From Shewanella piezotolerans WP3 (GTDB lineage Bacteria > Pseudomonadota > Gammaproteobacteria > Enterobacterales > Shewanellaceae), in contig NC_011566.1 in assembly GCF_000014885.1 (NCBI RefSeq), positions 3,329,501-3,393,500 on the forward strand: 64,000 nucleotides of DNA. Reading direction: 5' to 3'. The position numbers were made by a program, and so were the translations under genes. The notes beneath the pieces are model-generated. The model ran no database searches, was not told where the DNA came from, and saw only the letters and a list, made by a program, of their open reading frames with translations. This document shows, piece by piece, positions 35,715 through 45,173 of the stretch. Numbering within the stretch: position 1 is the first letter of the stretch; the number at the start of each line of letters is the position of its first letter.

Positions 35715-37069
35715 TAGGCTTTCCTCTTCTCAGCGTGTGAAGCAACAATACCCGCACTTTGCTCTTCTAGAACTTGTACGATTGACTTGCTACGTGCAAT
35801 TACAACTGCGTGCATAAGCATTAGCGGCAGTGCAGCAACTAGACCCTGTACAGTAGTCATAAGCGCCATAGAGATACCACCAGCCATTAGCTTAGGATCG
35901 CCCGTACCGAACAACTGAATGCTTTGGAAGGTTGCAATCATACCTGTTACGGTACCAAGTAGACCCATCATAGGAGCGATAGCCGCTAGGACCTTAATAA
36001 TAGAGATACGAGTTTCAAGCGCTGGCGTTTCTTTTAGAATTGCTTCATCAAGTTTCAGCTCTAGCGTTTCAACATCAACATCTTTGTTGTCTTGGTAAGC
36101 TTTAAGTACACGACCTAATGCATTGTTACCTGGGTTGTCAACATTTTTACGTTGTGCATTCACTTTAGCACCAACAACACCAAGAGTAATTAAACGCTCG
36201 ATAGAGATTAGAGCACCAAGGATAAGTAGACCGATAATGATGTAACCGATTGTTCCACCCGCTTCGATACGCTCTTCAATTGTAGCTTTCTGCGTAAAGA
36301 TATTTAGTAGAACACCTTTAACAGGGTCAATATATAGCTTAGCAGTGCCTGAAGTAGTTCCTTCGAACTTAGCTACTGGGCTTACTTGGTAACCGTCAGG
36401 CTGCTGTGATAGCTCCTGAACTAGGCCTAGATCAGCGTTATAAACAACGTACTTACCATCAGCTAGTAGGTTGAAAGGACCAACACGAGTAATCGTAGTA
36501 TTAGTCACGCTACCGTCGATGCCTGTAACTGAACCGTCAAACTTTACAACTTTTCCAGACTCAGCCATTTCAAACAGCTGCTCTTCCCAGAAACGCTCTA
36601 GTTCGTCAATTTTAGGTAGTTGCTTACGAGCACCAAGGTCAGCAATAAATACGTCACGACCAGGATACTGTGCAGAGATGTTTGAGCCGCCTAGCTTACC
36701 AGCGAAATCACCAGCATCACCTTTAACAACACCAAACATCTCACCCAAGTCACCTTGAGCAGTTTTCAAGTCTTCTTCTAACTGGCCAATTTTACGCTCA
36801 TTGTCCAAGAAAGCTTGATTTAAGTCTTTACCGCGTTGACGCTCTGCAGCTAAAGCATTTTTCTCACGCTTTAACAGTGCAGCTTTATCGCCACGCTCGT
36901 TTTTGAACTCTTGTTCACGCTTTGCGTTAGTCTTAGATGCATTCGCACGGTCAACTTTAACTTGATTAAGTAGTTGATCGATTGTTTTTGGTGCATCAGC
37001 AGCGCTAGCAAAACCTGCAGTTAACGTCAGGCTCGCAGCAACGATTGCTGTAGTAATTAACTTCTTCAT
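35714..37069 (-). CDS. TtpC-like long MotA/TolQ/ExbB-family protein
   Basis: A 451-residue protein with a signal peptide (ATAIVAASLTLTAGFASA), a large periplasmic N-terminal part including a coiled coil (about 35-110), and a C-terminal ExbB domain with three membrane helices (GTIGYIIIGLLILGALISIE; PMMGLLGTVTGMIATFQSIQ). TtpC proteins are required for TonB2-dependent iron-siderophore uptake in vibrios, with ExbB2 as partner. It is flanked by the DUF3450 gene (TAATG-type one-base junction) and exbB2, matching that arrangement. Confidence 0.92.
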   Translation of the reverse strand: MKKLITTAIVAASLTLTAGFASAADAPKTIDQLLNQVKVDRANASKTNAKREQEFKNERGDKAALLKREKNALAAERQRGKDLNQAFLDNERKIGQLEEDLKTAQGDLGEMFGVVKGDAGDFAGKLGGSNISAQYPGRDVFIADLGARKQLPKIDELERFWEEQLFEMAESGKVVKFDGSVTGIDGSVTNTTITRVGPFNLLADGKYVVYNADLGLVQELSQQPDGYQVSPVAKFEGTTSGTAKLYIDPVKGVLLNIFTQKATIEERIEAGGTIGYIIIGLLILGALISIERLITLGVVGAKVNAQRKNVDNPGNNALGRVLKAYQDNKDVDVETLELKLDEAILKETPALETRISIIKVLAAIAPMMGLLGTVTGMIATFQSIQLFGTGDPKLMAGGISMALMTTVQGLVAALPLMLMHAVVIARSKSIVQVLEEQSAGIVASHAEKRKA

Positions 37070-37851
37070 TATTGTGCAGCCTCCGCAGCAGGAATTGGTA
37101 ACGAGAATAGATCCGGAGCACCCTGTTTACGTGCAATACGGATACCTTTAGTTAGTTCACGTAGATAGCTATCATCTAATGCGTCCCAACCTTTTGTTTC
37201 ATCGTTATACATCCAAGCAGCCTTTCCGTCTAAGCTTTGTGCATATAGAGCAACACGACCTAGGTTGAAGAAGTCAACAAGCACTTCTTTACCGTCAAGC
37301 TCTAACTGACCAGTTTTAACTGCTACGAAACTGCCGTACTCACGCTCAATGGAGTATGCATCTAGAATTAGACGATACTTTTCAGCAAGTGTTACTTCAG
37401 CGCTATTAAGAAGGTTCTTAAGATTTTGAACACGCTCTACACGTGTTTCAGTGTTAAATGGCAGATCAAGAGCGACAAACTGCTCTAATGCATCAACCAT
37501 CTTAAACATCAATGGCACAACGCCTTGACGTAATGCATCAACACCGTTGATGTCATCTTGAATAGATTTCATGGTAGCTTCTTGGTCTGCAACCAAGCCT
37601 GCTACATAATCGTTATAAGATTTTAGTGACTCACGCTCGTCAGCAACTGAACCGTACTCGAACAACATGTCCTGAGCTTGGTCAAAATACTTATCAACTT
37701 TCTTCTGAGACGTTGCCGCTTCAGCGTGAATTTTACTGTCTGCTTTCTGAACATCAGAAAGAGGATCGGCAATCACTAAGTTACTGCCTGCTAGGGCTAG
37801 TGCGCCTATTAGCGCTGTAGCGATTTTTGTTTTATTGCTTACCTTGGACAT
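37069..37851 (-). CDS. DUF3450 periplasmic protein, first gene of the TonB2 operon
   Basis: A 260-residue exported protein: a signal peptide (TALIGALALAGSNLVIADP), then a long helical coiled-coil region (about 30-110) and a globular end (WMYNDETKGWDALDDSYLRE). DUF3450 proteins regularly precede ttpC. The ATG at 37851 is used; a TTG at 37860 is in frame. A candidate Fur box about 110-125 bases upstream suggests iron control of the six-gene operon. Confidence 0.9.
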   Translation of the reverse strand: MSKVSNKTKIATALIGALALAGSNLVIADPLSDVQKADSKIHAEAATSQKKVDKYFDQAQDMLFEYGSVADERESLKSYNDYVAGLVADQEATMKSIQDDINGVDALRQGVVPLMFKMVDALEQFVALDLPFNTETRVERVQNLKNLLNSAEVTLAEKYRLILDAYSIEREYGSFVAVKTGQLELDGKEVLVDFFNLGRVALYAQSLDGKAAWMYNDETKGWDALDDSYLRELTKGIRIARKQGAPDLFSLPIPAAEAAQ

Positions 37852-37963
37852 AGTTCCCAACCAATTTGAAGTGATTAAAAAAGCTTTAACTTATCGACAA
37901 CAGGGTGCGTACGCTTATTTTAGCTTTAGTTCCCAGTGCCTAAGCTCGTCTTTCTATTGTGAT

Positions 37964-37978
37964 TGTTAATTATTATCT
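37964..37978 (-). promoter_or_regulatory. Candidate Fur box of the TonB2 operon
   Basis: On the minus strand AGATAATAATTAACA matches 13 of 15 positions of the 7-1-7 Fur motif TGATAATnATTATCA. It lies upstream of the DUF3450-ttpC-exbB2-exbD2-tonB2-TPR operon, whose job is commonly iron uptake. Confidence 0.5.
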
Positions 37979-37986
37979 TCCCTTTT

Positions 37987-38006
37987 CTACACCTTCGAGG
38001 GTGTAG
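37987..38006. repeat. Small inverted repeat upstream of the TonB2 operon
   Basis: Arms CTACACC and GGTGTAG with a six-base loop (TTCGAG). It lies beside the candidate Fur box and may be a leader hairpin or operator. Confidence 0.4.
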
Positions 38007-38027
38007 ACCCGCTGGCATCATTTCACA

Positions 38028-38051
38028 AAATGTTGACCTGTGTCAACATTT
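38028..38051. promoter_or_regulatory. Perfect palindrome, possible operator
   Basis: Arms AAATGTTGAC and GTCAACATTT around CTGT, no mismatch. It resembles a repressor-binding site in shape and lies upstream of the TonB2 operon. The cognate protein is not known. Confidence 0.5.
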
Positions 38052-38282
38052 GGAACTGGCTAAAACTGTCTAAAAAGAACCTTAAAGGATGTAAAATAGT
38101 CAAAAGGGACTTTTTTTGAAATCTTATGTAATCGACATTCTAATTTTACGGTAACAAAATAAAGAAATGGCTTCATAATGGGTTGTTATATAAAGAAATA
38201 GATTTGAGGACGAAAACCCACTAAATTAACAAACTTGCAACAATATTTTACACAGAGAGCCATAGATAAAACGTGAACCTGT

Positions 38283-38322
38283 CCCAAATCAGCCTAAAAA
38301 GTAACATTTAGGCTGATTTGGG
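38283..38322. repeat. Perfect 16-base inverted repeat
   Basis: Arms CCCAAATCAGCCTAAA and TTTAGGCTGATTTGGG with an 8-base loop. No T-run follows. It stands in a gene-free region and may be a terminator remnant, the end of a decayed mobile element, or a structured RNA. Confidence 0.6.
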
Positions 38323-39031
38323 TAATTGAATGTCTCGTATGACTAGGAGTTAAAGGTGTTTAATAGAGGCTTGGAGGTCTCTGAACGAGTTGGATTAAAA
38401 TTTGTTTTCGTGCTACGACGTGGTCTTACCACTTAAGCCCTAAAAAGACTCTTCAACAGGCGTTCTAACTTTTCTAGATTAGGATTGGATAATCGCCAAA
38501 TATCACTTTGTACAAATGCAGCTTAGTCTGCCGCTAAGCAATATCGTCTTCCTCAATTTAATGTGAGATATCTAACTGACTTACGGTTCTTAAGCCTCCA
38601 TTTAGAGTCCATTAATTATATCCCTTAGTATCAGCACATCACTCAGTGCTTACCTCATCATTTTCAGCCGAATGATTTCATTACATATAATTAGCACTAA
38701 ACATTAATTTTTGCTCCTTGCTAGGCTTTAACACGTCACGTAGTTAATTTTATACCTATCGGCCTCACTTTGGCTTTTAGCAGCTTTAAAGCTCATCTAG
38801 CTAACCCGGAATTGATAACGTTCAAACACTAGATATTGCTAATAGGCAGGTATTCAAAAAGATAATTTCTTGGAGTTTTATAAGCTAATAAGCTTACTAT
38901 TTTTTACTTGGACTACATCCGTCCTTCTTGACTAGCTTTAGTAGGAATTATTTGAGTACTAGCTTTGGTAAATACTCATCTATAGCGGTGTTAAACAAAT
39001 TAAATTGATTTGAAAAATTATGTAACGCTTG
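38323..39031. other. Gene-free stretch downstream of the porin gene
   Basis: About 700 bases with no supported gene on either strand; stops are frequent in all frames. It may hold decayed sequence, but I recognise no transposase or phage remnant in it. Confidence 0.45.
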
Positions 39032-39068
39032 GAAGGTACATCGCCTCCGCCGGACGTGAGGTACCTTC
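39032..39068. repeat. Hairpin-forming inverted repeat
   Basis: Outer arms GAAGGTAC (39032-39039) and GTACCTTC (39061-39068) enclose a further CCTC/GAGG pair, so most of the 37 bases can fold as one bulged hairpin. It lies beyond the porin terminator. Not recognised. Confidence 0.4.
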
Positions 39069-39083
39069 ATGTCAAATACAAGC

Positions 39084-39118
39084 AAAAAAAAGCCAGTAAC
39101 ATAAAGCTACTGGCTTTT
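39084..39118 (-). terminator. Intrinsic terminator of the porin gene
   Basis: On the minus strand the stem AAAAGCCAGTAGC / GTTACTGGCTTTT (one unpaired position) is followed by a T-run. It lies 50 bases after the end of the porin gene. Confidence 0.88.
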
Positions 39119-39168
39119 AAAACGTTATCACTCTAGTCAGAACTCAACGAGAGTAATTACGTCTATGA

Positions 39169-40374
39169 TTACATGTAGTATCTAATACCGATTGAGATGC
39201 CGTCATCTTCAGAGAATTCCATTGCTGCTTGTTGTGCTTTATCTGAGCTAGTGAAATCACTGAAGTCCTTACGGCCTTCTAGGTACAACATTGTGTTGTC
39301 ATCCCATACATAATGTAAACCAACAAGTAAGAATTGGCGTTTAAATACATCACCGTTGTATGCATTACCATACTCATCGCCAGCTTCCAAAATGTTGTAA
39401 CCAACCAGTGGACGTAGACCGTTATCAAACTTATAAGAGAATAGAGATTCCATACCCCATGCTTCAGGGATATAACGGTTCAAGTTATCGGTGTCATGGT
39501 ACTCTTGTTTGTTCACGTTGACTGCACCGTAGAACCCTTTGCCGTTGAACTCACCCCAAGTCGCACCAGCACCAAAAATAAGGTCGGTTTCACTCACAGT
39601 GTTGCCTGTTAGGTATGTTGCTTCAAACTCACCAACGTTAGCACCCGCAGTAAGGATAAGGTCTTCTGTTACGTTGTAAGTAGCAGATGCACCATAAGTG
39701 TTATTGTATTCTACTGTTGCGATCTTGTTTTGAGTAGGAACAGCTGTGCCGTCACTAAAACCTGGGAAATTATCGCCTTCAAATAGATCAAAGCTGTCTT
39801 GCTTTAGCTGTGCTTGTACAGCAAAGCTAAAATCACCGAATGCATTACGATACTGAACTGTTTTATCACCACGTCCTGTACCGTTTATTGCGCCATCTGC
39901 TTTATTTAGCGTATAAGTACCAGACGTATTACCATCCCAAGTATTCACAAGGTTAGTATTGTAAACCACGTCATACCATGCGCCCCACTGCTTACCGAAG
40001 GTTAATGAACCGTAGGTATCATGCGCTAAACCGACATAACCTAAACGAGTGCTTAGGAAATCATTGCTCTCTGAGGTAAATTCATTACCACCATTATTAC
40101 TAGAGTTAGTGATAGAGCTATTACCTACTAGGTTAACGCCCCACTCAATTTTAGCAAATGTCTTCCAGCCTTCACCCATATCACGGGTGAAACCAAAATT
40201 AATACGTGAAGATCCATTTTCAACTTCTGTAGCACCTTGAGTATTGATCACTCGTGCATCAATCCAGCCACCGATTTCTACTGCGTTTTTATCATCTTTG
40301 TATACTTCGATTGCTGATGCTGTTGGTACAAAAATCACTGCGGCCAAAGCCGATGCTACTAAAGTCTTTTTCAT
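39169..40374 (-). CDS. Gram-negative outer-membrane porin
   Basis: A 401-residue general-porin-like protein: signal peptide (LVASALAAVIFVPTASA), a first strand IEVYKDDKNAVEIGGWID, repeated GYVGL/FGKQWGAWYDV motifs and a C-terminal aromatic strand ISIGIRYYM typical of BamA-recognised barrels. It should form a trimeric channel for small solutes. It is a single gene with its own terminator and a 230-base upstream region. Confidence 0.92.
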   Translation of the reverse strand: MKKTLVASALAAVIFVPTASAIEVYKDDKNAVEIGGWIDARVINTQGATEVENGSSRINFGFTRDMGEGWKTFAKIEWGVNLVGNSSITNSSNNGGNEFTSESNDFLSTRLGYVGLAHDTYGSLTFGKQWGAWYDVVYNTNLVNTWDGNTSGTYTLNKADGAINGTGRGDKTVQYRNAFGDFSFAVQAQLKQDSFDLFEGDNFPGFSDGTAVPTQNKIATVEYNNTYGASATYNVTEDLILTAGANVGEFEATYLTGNTVSETDLIFGAGATWGEFNGKGFYGAVNVNKQEYHDTDNLNRYIPEAWGMESLFSYKFDNGLRPLVGYNILEAGDEYGNAYNGDVFKRQFLLVGLHYVWDDNTMLYLEGRKDFSDFTSSDKAQQAAMEFSEDDGISIGIRYYM

Positions 40375-40606
40375 GTAATGCCTAACCTTTAATTATGTTC
40401 AGTCTGCTTCATCAATATTTATTCCATTCCGTTGTTTTCTTTCTGTCCTAATTGCGAACGAGGTTAGCAAAAGATTAGCAATCACTCAAAGACGAACATC
40501 ACAAAACTAGCCATGTTTTGCACTAAATTAACTAGAGAAACCACAACCAACAAAGGATTAAACCATTTGTTAACATTTAATCAGCAGCTCGTTAATAGCT
40601 CAGAAC

Positions 40607-42991
40607 TTAAATTAACGTCATCTGATTTGATGTTACTTGGCTGAAACTTTTATTCATTATTGAAAGTATTGGTTCGGCAATAGGTCCTAACTGGCGATTA
40701 ATGTAGTAATCAAAATCAATGGGAGATGTTTGGTGGGAAACAGGTTCTGCGCCTGATATTGTCATCACGTACTCTATTCTTGCTCCTCTTTTGGTCACGC
40801 TCTCATCATTGGTAGCGTCAAACAGTAATCTAGCTGCCTTTAAGTGTGGAGAAGACTTTGCGGTGTAGTCTTCAAGGTTACGCCTTAAATTCTTTACGAA
40901 GATCAGCTCCTCGCTATAGGCTCCTCGATTTAGTTTTTCAATCGTGGATTTAATGTAGCCCTCTACATCTTGATGATTGAACAGTCGCTCATACAGCTCA
41001 TATTGCACACGTCTAGCTAAGGGAGACCAGTCACTTCTCACTTGCTCCATTCCTTTAAAAATCAACTCCTTCTCACCTTTAACGGTTAGCTTTGTACCGA
41101 CGTAACGTTTTTTAGAACCTTCGGCTGAGCCTCGGAGCGTTGGCATAAAAAACTGTTCAAAATGGGTTTCAAACTCCAACTCAAGAAAACTCTCTAGTTT
41201 AAAGTCGTCGGTTAACTTTTGTCGCCATTGCTGATTAACTTTTGATGCTAAGCGTTTACCCGTCGCTTGCACCTGTTGTTCGTCATAATCATTACCCAAC
41301 CACACAAAGGTCGAGTCAGTGTCACCATAAATAACTTCAAAGCCCTCCTCCTCTATCCAGCTCCGTGTCTGTTTCATTATTTCATGGCCACGCATTGTGA
41401 TGGAACTTGCAAGCTTGGCATCATGAAATACACAGCCACGAGAGCCAAGCACCCCGTATAACGAATTCATGATAATTTTAATTGCTTGAGATAATGGAGC
41501 ATCCTGGTTGGCTTTGGCCTGCTCTCTTTGCTCTGAAAGGTGCTTAATCAACTGCGGTAATATGGGGGTTTTACGACTAAAACTTGCACCTAAATAACCT
41601 GCTACTGTTTCAGAGTCATCTTCCTGCACCGACTCTACTAGGCCTTTAGGGTCGATGAGGAATGTGCGTATTATCGATGGATAAAGACTCTTAAAGTCTA
41701 ACACCAAGATGTGCTTATATAAGCCTGGAACTGAATCCATTACATAACCGCCAGGGCTTTCAATACCATCACTGGCAGGAGTACTCGGCGCAACATAACC
41801 ACTTCGATGTAAATGCGGTAAGTAGAGGTTCATGAATGCAGCCACAGAAGCTCCAACTCTCCCAAGTTCCAAGCCTGTCAACTTGGCTCTCTCGATAGCA
41901 AAATCAAACAACTGCGTTTTCTTAAATATATCCCATACCAATCGGCTCTCAGTTAGGTTGTAATGAGCTAAGGCAGGCTTATCATTGGCAAACAGGTCAT
42001 TAATCTCATCCATTCTATTGCCAACATTGTCGATAGCTTTCCCTTCATCTAGCAATGTTCGCGAAACAAATTCCAGTGAATAGCGATCAAATTGGTAAAA
42101 AGCAGCTTTTAACCAATCAATGCCATCAAGCACAACTCGGCCATAAAGTGAGAGCGTCTCTGGTCGATATTTATCTTCGACTTTCCAAGATAGATTTTGG
42201 TTATTGCGTCCAATGGCCAGTGCTATGCCATGATGTTTAGCGCGGCGATATAGCAATGCTAAGTCAAATGTCACTACAGACCAGCCTATAATGATATCTG
42301 GATCGTATTCTTTAAACCAAGCGACAAGCTCATGGATCAATGCCACTTCATTGTTAACCCACTGAATATAATTAACCTCAACCTCTTGAGGCTGCCCTAC
42401 CATTATCACTTTTTCAAATACGGCACCATTTTCCGTTTGGCCATATAAGCCAACAGAATAGAGTTCACCAGAAAAACTACATTCAAAATCAAGCGAGATG
42501 GCTTTAAGAGGCTGTACCAGCTCTGCTGGTCGAGCTTTTTTAGCGATAAACCTTGGCTCTATACCTTGTTTAGCATCCACATAATGACCAATAAATTCAG
42601 TATCTAAAGCGATAAAACGCTCGATGAGGAATCGATGTTCTGCCTTAATGTCACTTTCATACAGTTCTATGGCTTGGTCTTTAGCAACTCGAATCAAATT
42701 TCGTTGTTGCCTTATATCACTGCAGTAAAGTGCGCTAACGTTTTCGCGTTGGAAGTTTCTTAGCGGCAAACGCTTGCAGCGGATATTGCTAAGCTCTCGG
42801 TGCTCGCTGAGCAGCCCTTCATCAGTTGTTCGAATAAAGCAAACGTGCTCTTGCTCCGGAATTTCAACTATGACGGGGCCAGATGCGGTGGCGAGCACAT
42901 ATTCTAAACTTAATCCCGTTTTTTGCTGGGTGACGTGACGAGTTAGCACACGACCTTTCAATATCTGTGACGCACTAACAGTAGGATTCAT
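40607..42991 (-). CDS. polB: DNA polymerase II (family B)
   Basis: The damage-inducible family B polymerase that restarts stalled forks. It has an N-terminal 3'-5' exonuclease region (SLDFECSFSGELYSVGLYG as ExoI; IIIGWSVVTFDLALLYRRA as ExoII) and polymerase motifs A (LDFKSLYPSIIRTF), B (IKIIMNSLYGVLGS) and C (VIYGDTDSTFVW). All catalytic acids are visible. ExoI reads DFE where D-x-E is expected. I use the ATG at 42991; a GTG at 43015 is also open. It is divergent from dinG, a pairing that suggests shared control by DNA damage. Confidence 0.95.
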   Translation of the reverse strand: MNPTVSASQILKGRVLTRHVTQQKTGLSLEYVLATASGPVIVEIPEQEHVCFIRTTDEGLLSEHRELSNIRCKRLPLRNFQRENVSALYCSDIRQQRNLIRVAKDQAIELYESDIKAEHRFLIERFIALDTEFIGHYVDAKQGIEPRFIAKKARPAELVQPLKAISLDFECSFSGELYSVGLYGQTENGAVFEKVIMVGQPQEVEVNYIQWVNNEVALIHELVAWFKEYDPDIIIGWSVVTFDLALLYRRAKHHGIALAIGRNNQNLSWKVEDKYRPETLSLYGRVVLDGIDWLKAAFYQFDRYSLEFVSRTLLDEGKAIDNVGNRMDEINDLFANDKPALAHYNLTESRLVWDIFKKTQLFDFAIERAKLTGLELGRVGASVAAFMNLYLPHLHRSGYVAPSTPASDGIESPGGYVMDSVPGLYKHILVLDFKSLYPSIIRTFLIDPKGLVESVQEDDSETVAGYLGASFSRKTPILPQLIKHLSEQREQAKANQDAPLSQAIKIIMNSLYGVLGSRGCVFHDAKLASSITMRGHEIMKQTRSWIEEEGFEVIYGDTDSTFVWLGNDYDEQQVQATGKRLASKVNQQWRQKLTDDFKLESFLELEFETHFEQFFMPTLRGSAEGSKKRYVGTKLTVKGEKELIFKGMEQVRSDWSPLARRVQYELYERLFNHQDVEGYIKSTIEKLNRGAYSEELIFVKNLRRNLEDYTAKSSPHLKAARLLFDATNDESVTKRGARIEYVMTISGAEPVSHQTSPIDFDYYINRQLGPIAEPILSIMNKSFSQVTSNQMTLI

Positions 42992-43092
42992 GGCTAAAGA
43001 CTCAATTAAATTCACGAATAATCACTTATCTCTTCTTAGGCTATGTAATCACTGTTATTATGTACAGCATTATTTACTGGACCAGTGCATTC

Positions 43093-45165
43093 ATGTTATC
43101 CGCAGACGTTAAAACCCAGATCCGTACTATATATAAAGGCATCGCCTCGTCTCTGCCCAACTTTCGTTCTCGGCGAGAACAGAACTATATCGTCGCTGAG
43201 ATCTCAAAAACACTTGCGGGGGAATACGATAAGCAGCGCCGAATAATAGTGGTAGAAGCTGGCACGGGTATTGGTAAGTCACTGGCTTATATTCTAGGAA
43301 CAATCCCATTGGCATTAGCCAGTAAAAAAAAGGTCTGTATCGCAACTGCTACTGTGGCACTGCAAGAGCAGTTGCTACACAAAGACTTGCCCTTTTTCCT
43401 GCAGCACTCAGGGTTAGATTTTACCTTTGGTTTAGTCAAAGGGCGTCAGCGATATGTGTGTTTATCAAAGCTAGAGATGCTTGTTGGTCCAGACAACAGC
43501 TCCCAAATGGCAATGTGGCAATCCAAGCCCGATCAAAGCCAAGTCGATATGCTCGAAGGTCTACTTAAAGATTTTAAAGAGTCCCGATGGAATGGAGAAC
43601 GCGATACACTCACGAAACCACTTCCTGATCATCTATGGCAGCAAATAGCTTGTGATAAACACAGCTGTCACAAACAACTTGCCAGCCATAGAAACTGCCC
43701 GTTTCATAAAGCCCGAGAAGATATCGACACTTGGGATGTTCTGATTGCTAACCACAGCTTATTGTTTGCAGATTTAGAACTCGGAGGAGGTGTTATTTTA
43801 CCCGACCCTGAAGATCTTTACTATGTCATTGATGAAGCACATCACCTGCCTATCGTCGCTCGTGATTTTAGTAGTGCACAAGCCACAATTCGAGGCGCCA
43901 GCGATTGGCTGGAAAAGCTAACTAAAACGACATCGAAGCTGCAAAACCAGATTAAAAGCAATTATATTATTGCCCCAGCGCAAGCAATGCTGGACCATAT
44001 TGGTGATATCAGTGGTTTACTAAATCAGGTCGCCCATTTTTGTGATGCTCAGGCCAAACAGTTCGATAACCCTGAAAATCGCTTTCGATTCGAACATGGT
44101 AAGTTGCCCCCAGCCTTGCTTATTCTCGCAGAAAACTTAGCCACAGCATCTAACGTTGCACTAAAACAGTTTAATAAAATGCTCGCCTTGCTCAATGAAG
44201 CGATAAAAGATGGTGATATCCCTAAACACCTATCAGAGGCATTACTGTCAGAAACAGGTTTTATGCTGCAGCGGATCGAAAATTTACAAAAGCTGTGGAG
44301 GATGATGGCCAAACAAGATAACCCTAAAGGCGCACCAATGGCTCGCTGGATAGAGCAGCTGACAGGGAAGCAATCAGATTATTTATTCAGTGCTTCACCA
44401 ATTGAAGTCGGTTTTATGCTTGAGAACTTACTCTGGGATAAAGCTGCAGGGGTTGTACTTTGTAGCGCAACACTCAGAGCACTGAACAATTTTAATCATT
44501 TCACTCATCAAGTCGGTCTGTCTATTAATGATGGTAGCCGTTACCTTGCGCTCGACTCACCGTTTGACTTTGAACAAAATGCCACGCTGTTTCTACCACA
44601 AATGGACACTGAGCCAACTCATGACAACTATACCGATGAGCTGGCAAAACAGATTATTGCACTTGTTGAAGATGAGATGGCAAGCTTAGTGCTGTTTGCA
44701 TCTTACTGGCAGATGGAAAAAGTGGCAGATCTAGTCGAAAATAAAATTAAAACGAACTTACTCATTCAAGGTACCTTGCCACGACAAGAGATCTTAAAGC
44801 GGCACAAAGCCCTTTGTGATGATACGAAACCAAGTATTATCTTTGGTACTGGCAGCTTCTCAGAGGGACTCGATCTACCCGGGGATTACTTAACAAACCT
44901 CATCATCACTAAACTGCCCTTTGCTGTGCCGACCTCCCCTGTAGAGCAAGCTCACTCAGAATATATTAAAATAAAAGGTGGAAACCCCTTTTTGCAACTC
45001 ACAATCCCAGATGCTTCGCGCAAACTGGTACAAAGTTGTGGTAGATTACTCCGAAAAGAACAGGATTATGGCCGAATTTCTATTTTAGATAGACGCTTAG
45101 TGACCAAGCGTTATGGAAAATCTCTATTAGATGCCTTACCACCTTTTCGACGTGTTATTGAATAG
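43093..45165 (+). CDS. dinG: ATP-dependent DNA helicase DinG
   Basis: A 690-residue superfamily 2 helicase (XPD/DinG class) that unwinds DNA with 5'-3' polarity and resolves R-loops. It shows Walker A (VVEAGTGIGKSLAYI), a four-cysteine Fe-S region (CDKHSCHKQLASHRNCPFH with the earlier CLS), the DEAH box (YVIDEAHHLP), and motifs V-VI (FGTGSFSEGLDLPG; LVQSCGRLLRKEQD). The ATG at 43093 begins MLSADVKTQI; an upstream ATG adds 11 residues without similarity. A TSUP gene follows after eight bases. Confidence 0.93.
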   Translation: MLSADVKTQIRTIYKGIASSLPNFRSRREQNYIVAEISKTLAGEYDKQRRIIVVEAGTGIGKSLAYILGTIPLALASKKKVCIATATVALQEQLLHKDLPFFLQHSGLDFTFGLVKGRQRYVCLSKLEMLVGPDNSSQMAMWQSKPDQSQVDMLEGLLKDFKESRWNGERDTLTKPLPDHLWQQIACDKHSCHKQLASHRNCPFHKAREDIDTWDVLIANHSLLFADLELGGGVILPDPEDLYYVIDEAHHLPIVARDFSSAQATIRGASDWLEKLTKTTSKLQNQIKSNYIIAPAQAMLDHIGDISGLLNQVAHFCDAQAKQFDNPENRFRFEHGKLPPALLILAENLATASNVALKQFNKMLALLNEAIKDGDIPKHLSEALLSETGFMLQRIENLQKLWRMMAKQDNPKGAPMARWIEQLTGKQSDYLFSASPIEVGFMLENLLWDKAAGVVLCSATLRALNNFNHFTHQVGLSINDGSRYLALDSPFDFEQNATLFLPQMDTEPTHDNYTDELAKQIIALVEDEMASLVLFASYWQMEKVADLVENKIKTNLLIQGTLPRQEILKRHKALCDDTKPSIIFGTGSFSEGLDLPGDYLTNLIITKLPFAVPTSPVEQAHSEYIKIKGGNPFLQLTIPDASRKLVQSCGRLLRKEQDYGRISILDRRLVTKRYGKSLLDALPPFRRVIE

Positions 45166-45173
45166 GACAACGA

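Noticed and set aside
38323..39031. Possible decayed insertion sequence
   Set aside because: The stretch looks like broken sequence, but no transposase motif or terminal repeats could be matched.
39032..39068. Integron attC-like hairpin
   Set aside because: The conserved RYYYAAC and GTTRRRY ends of attC sites are not present at the hairpin ends.
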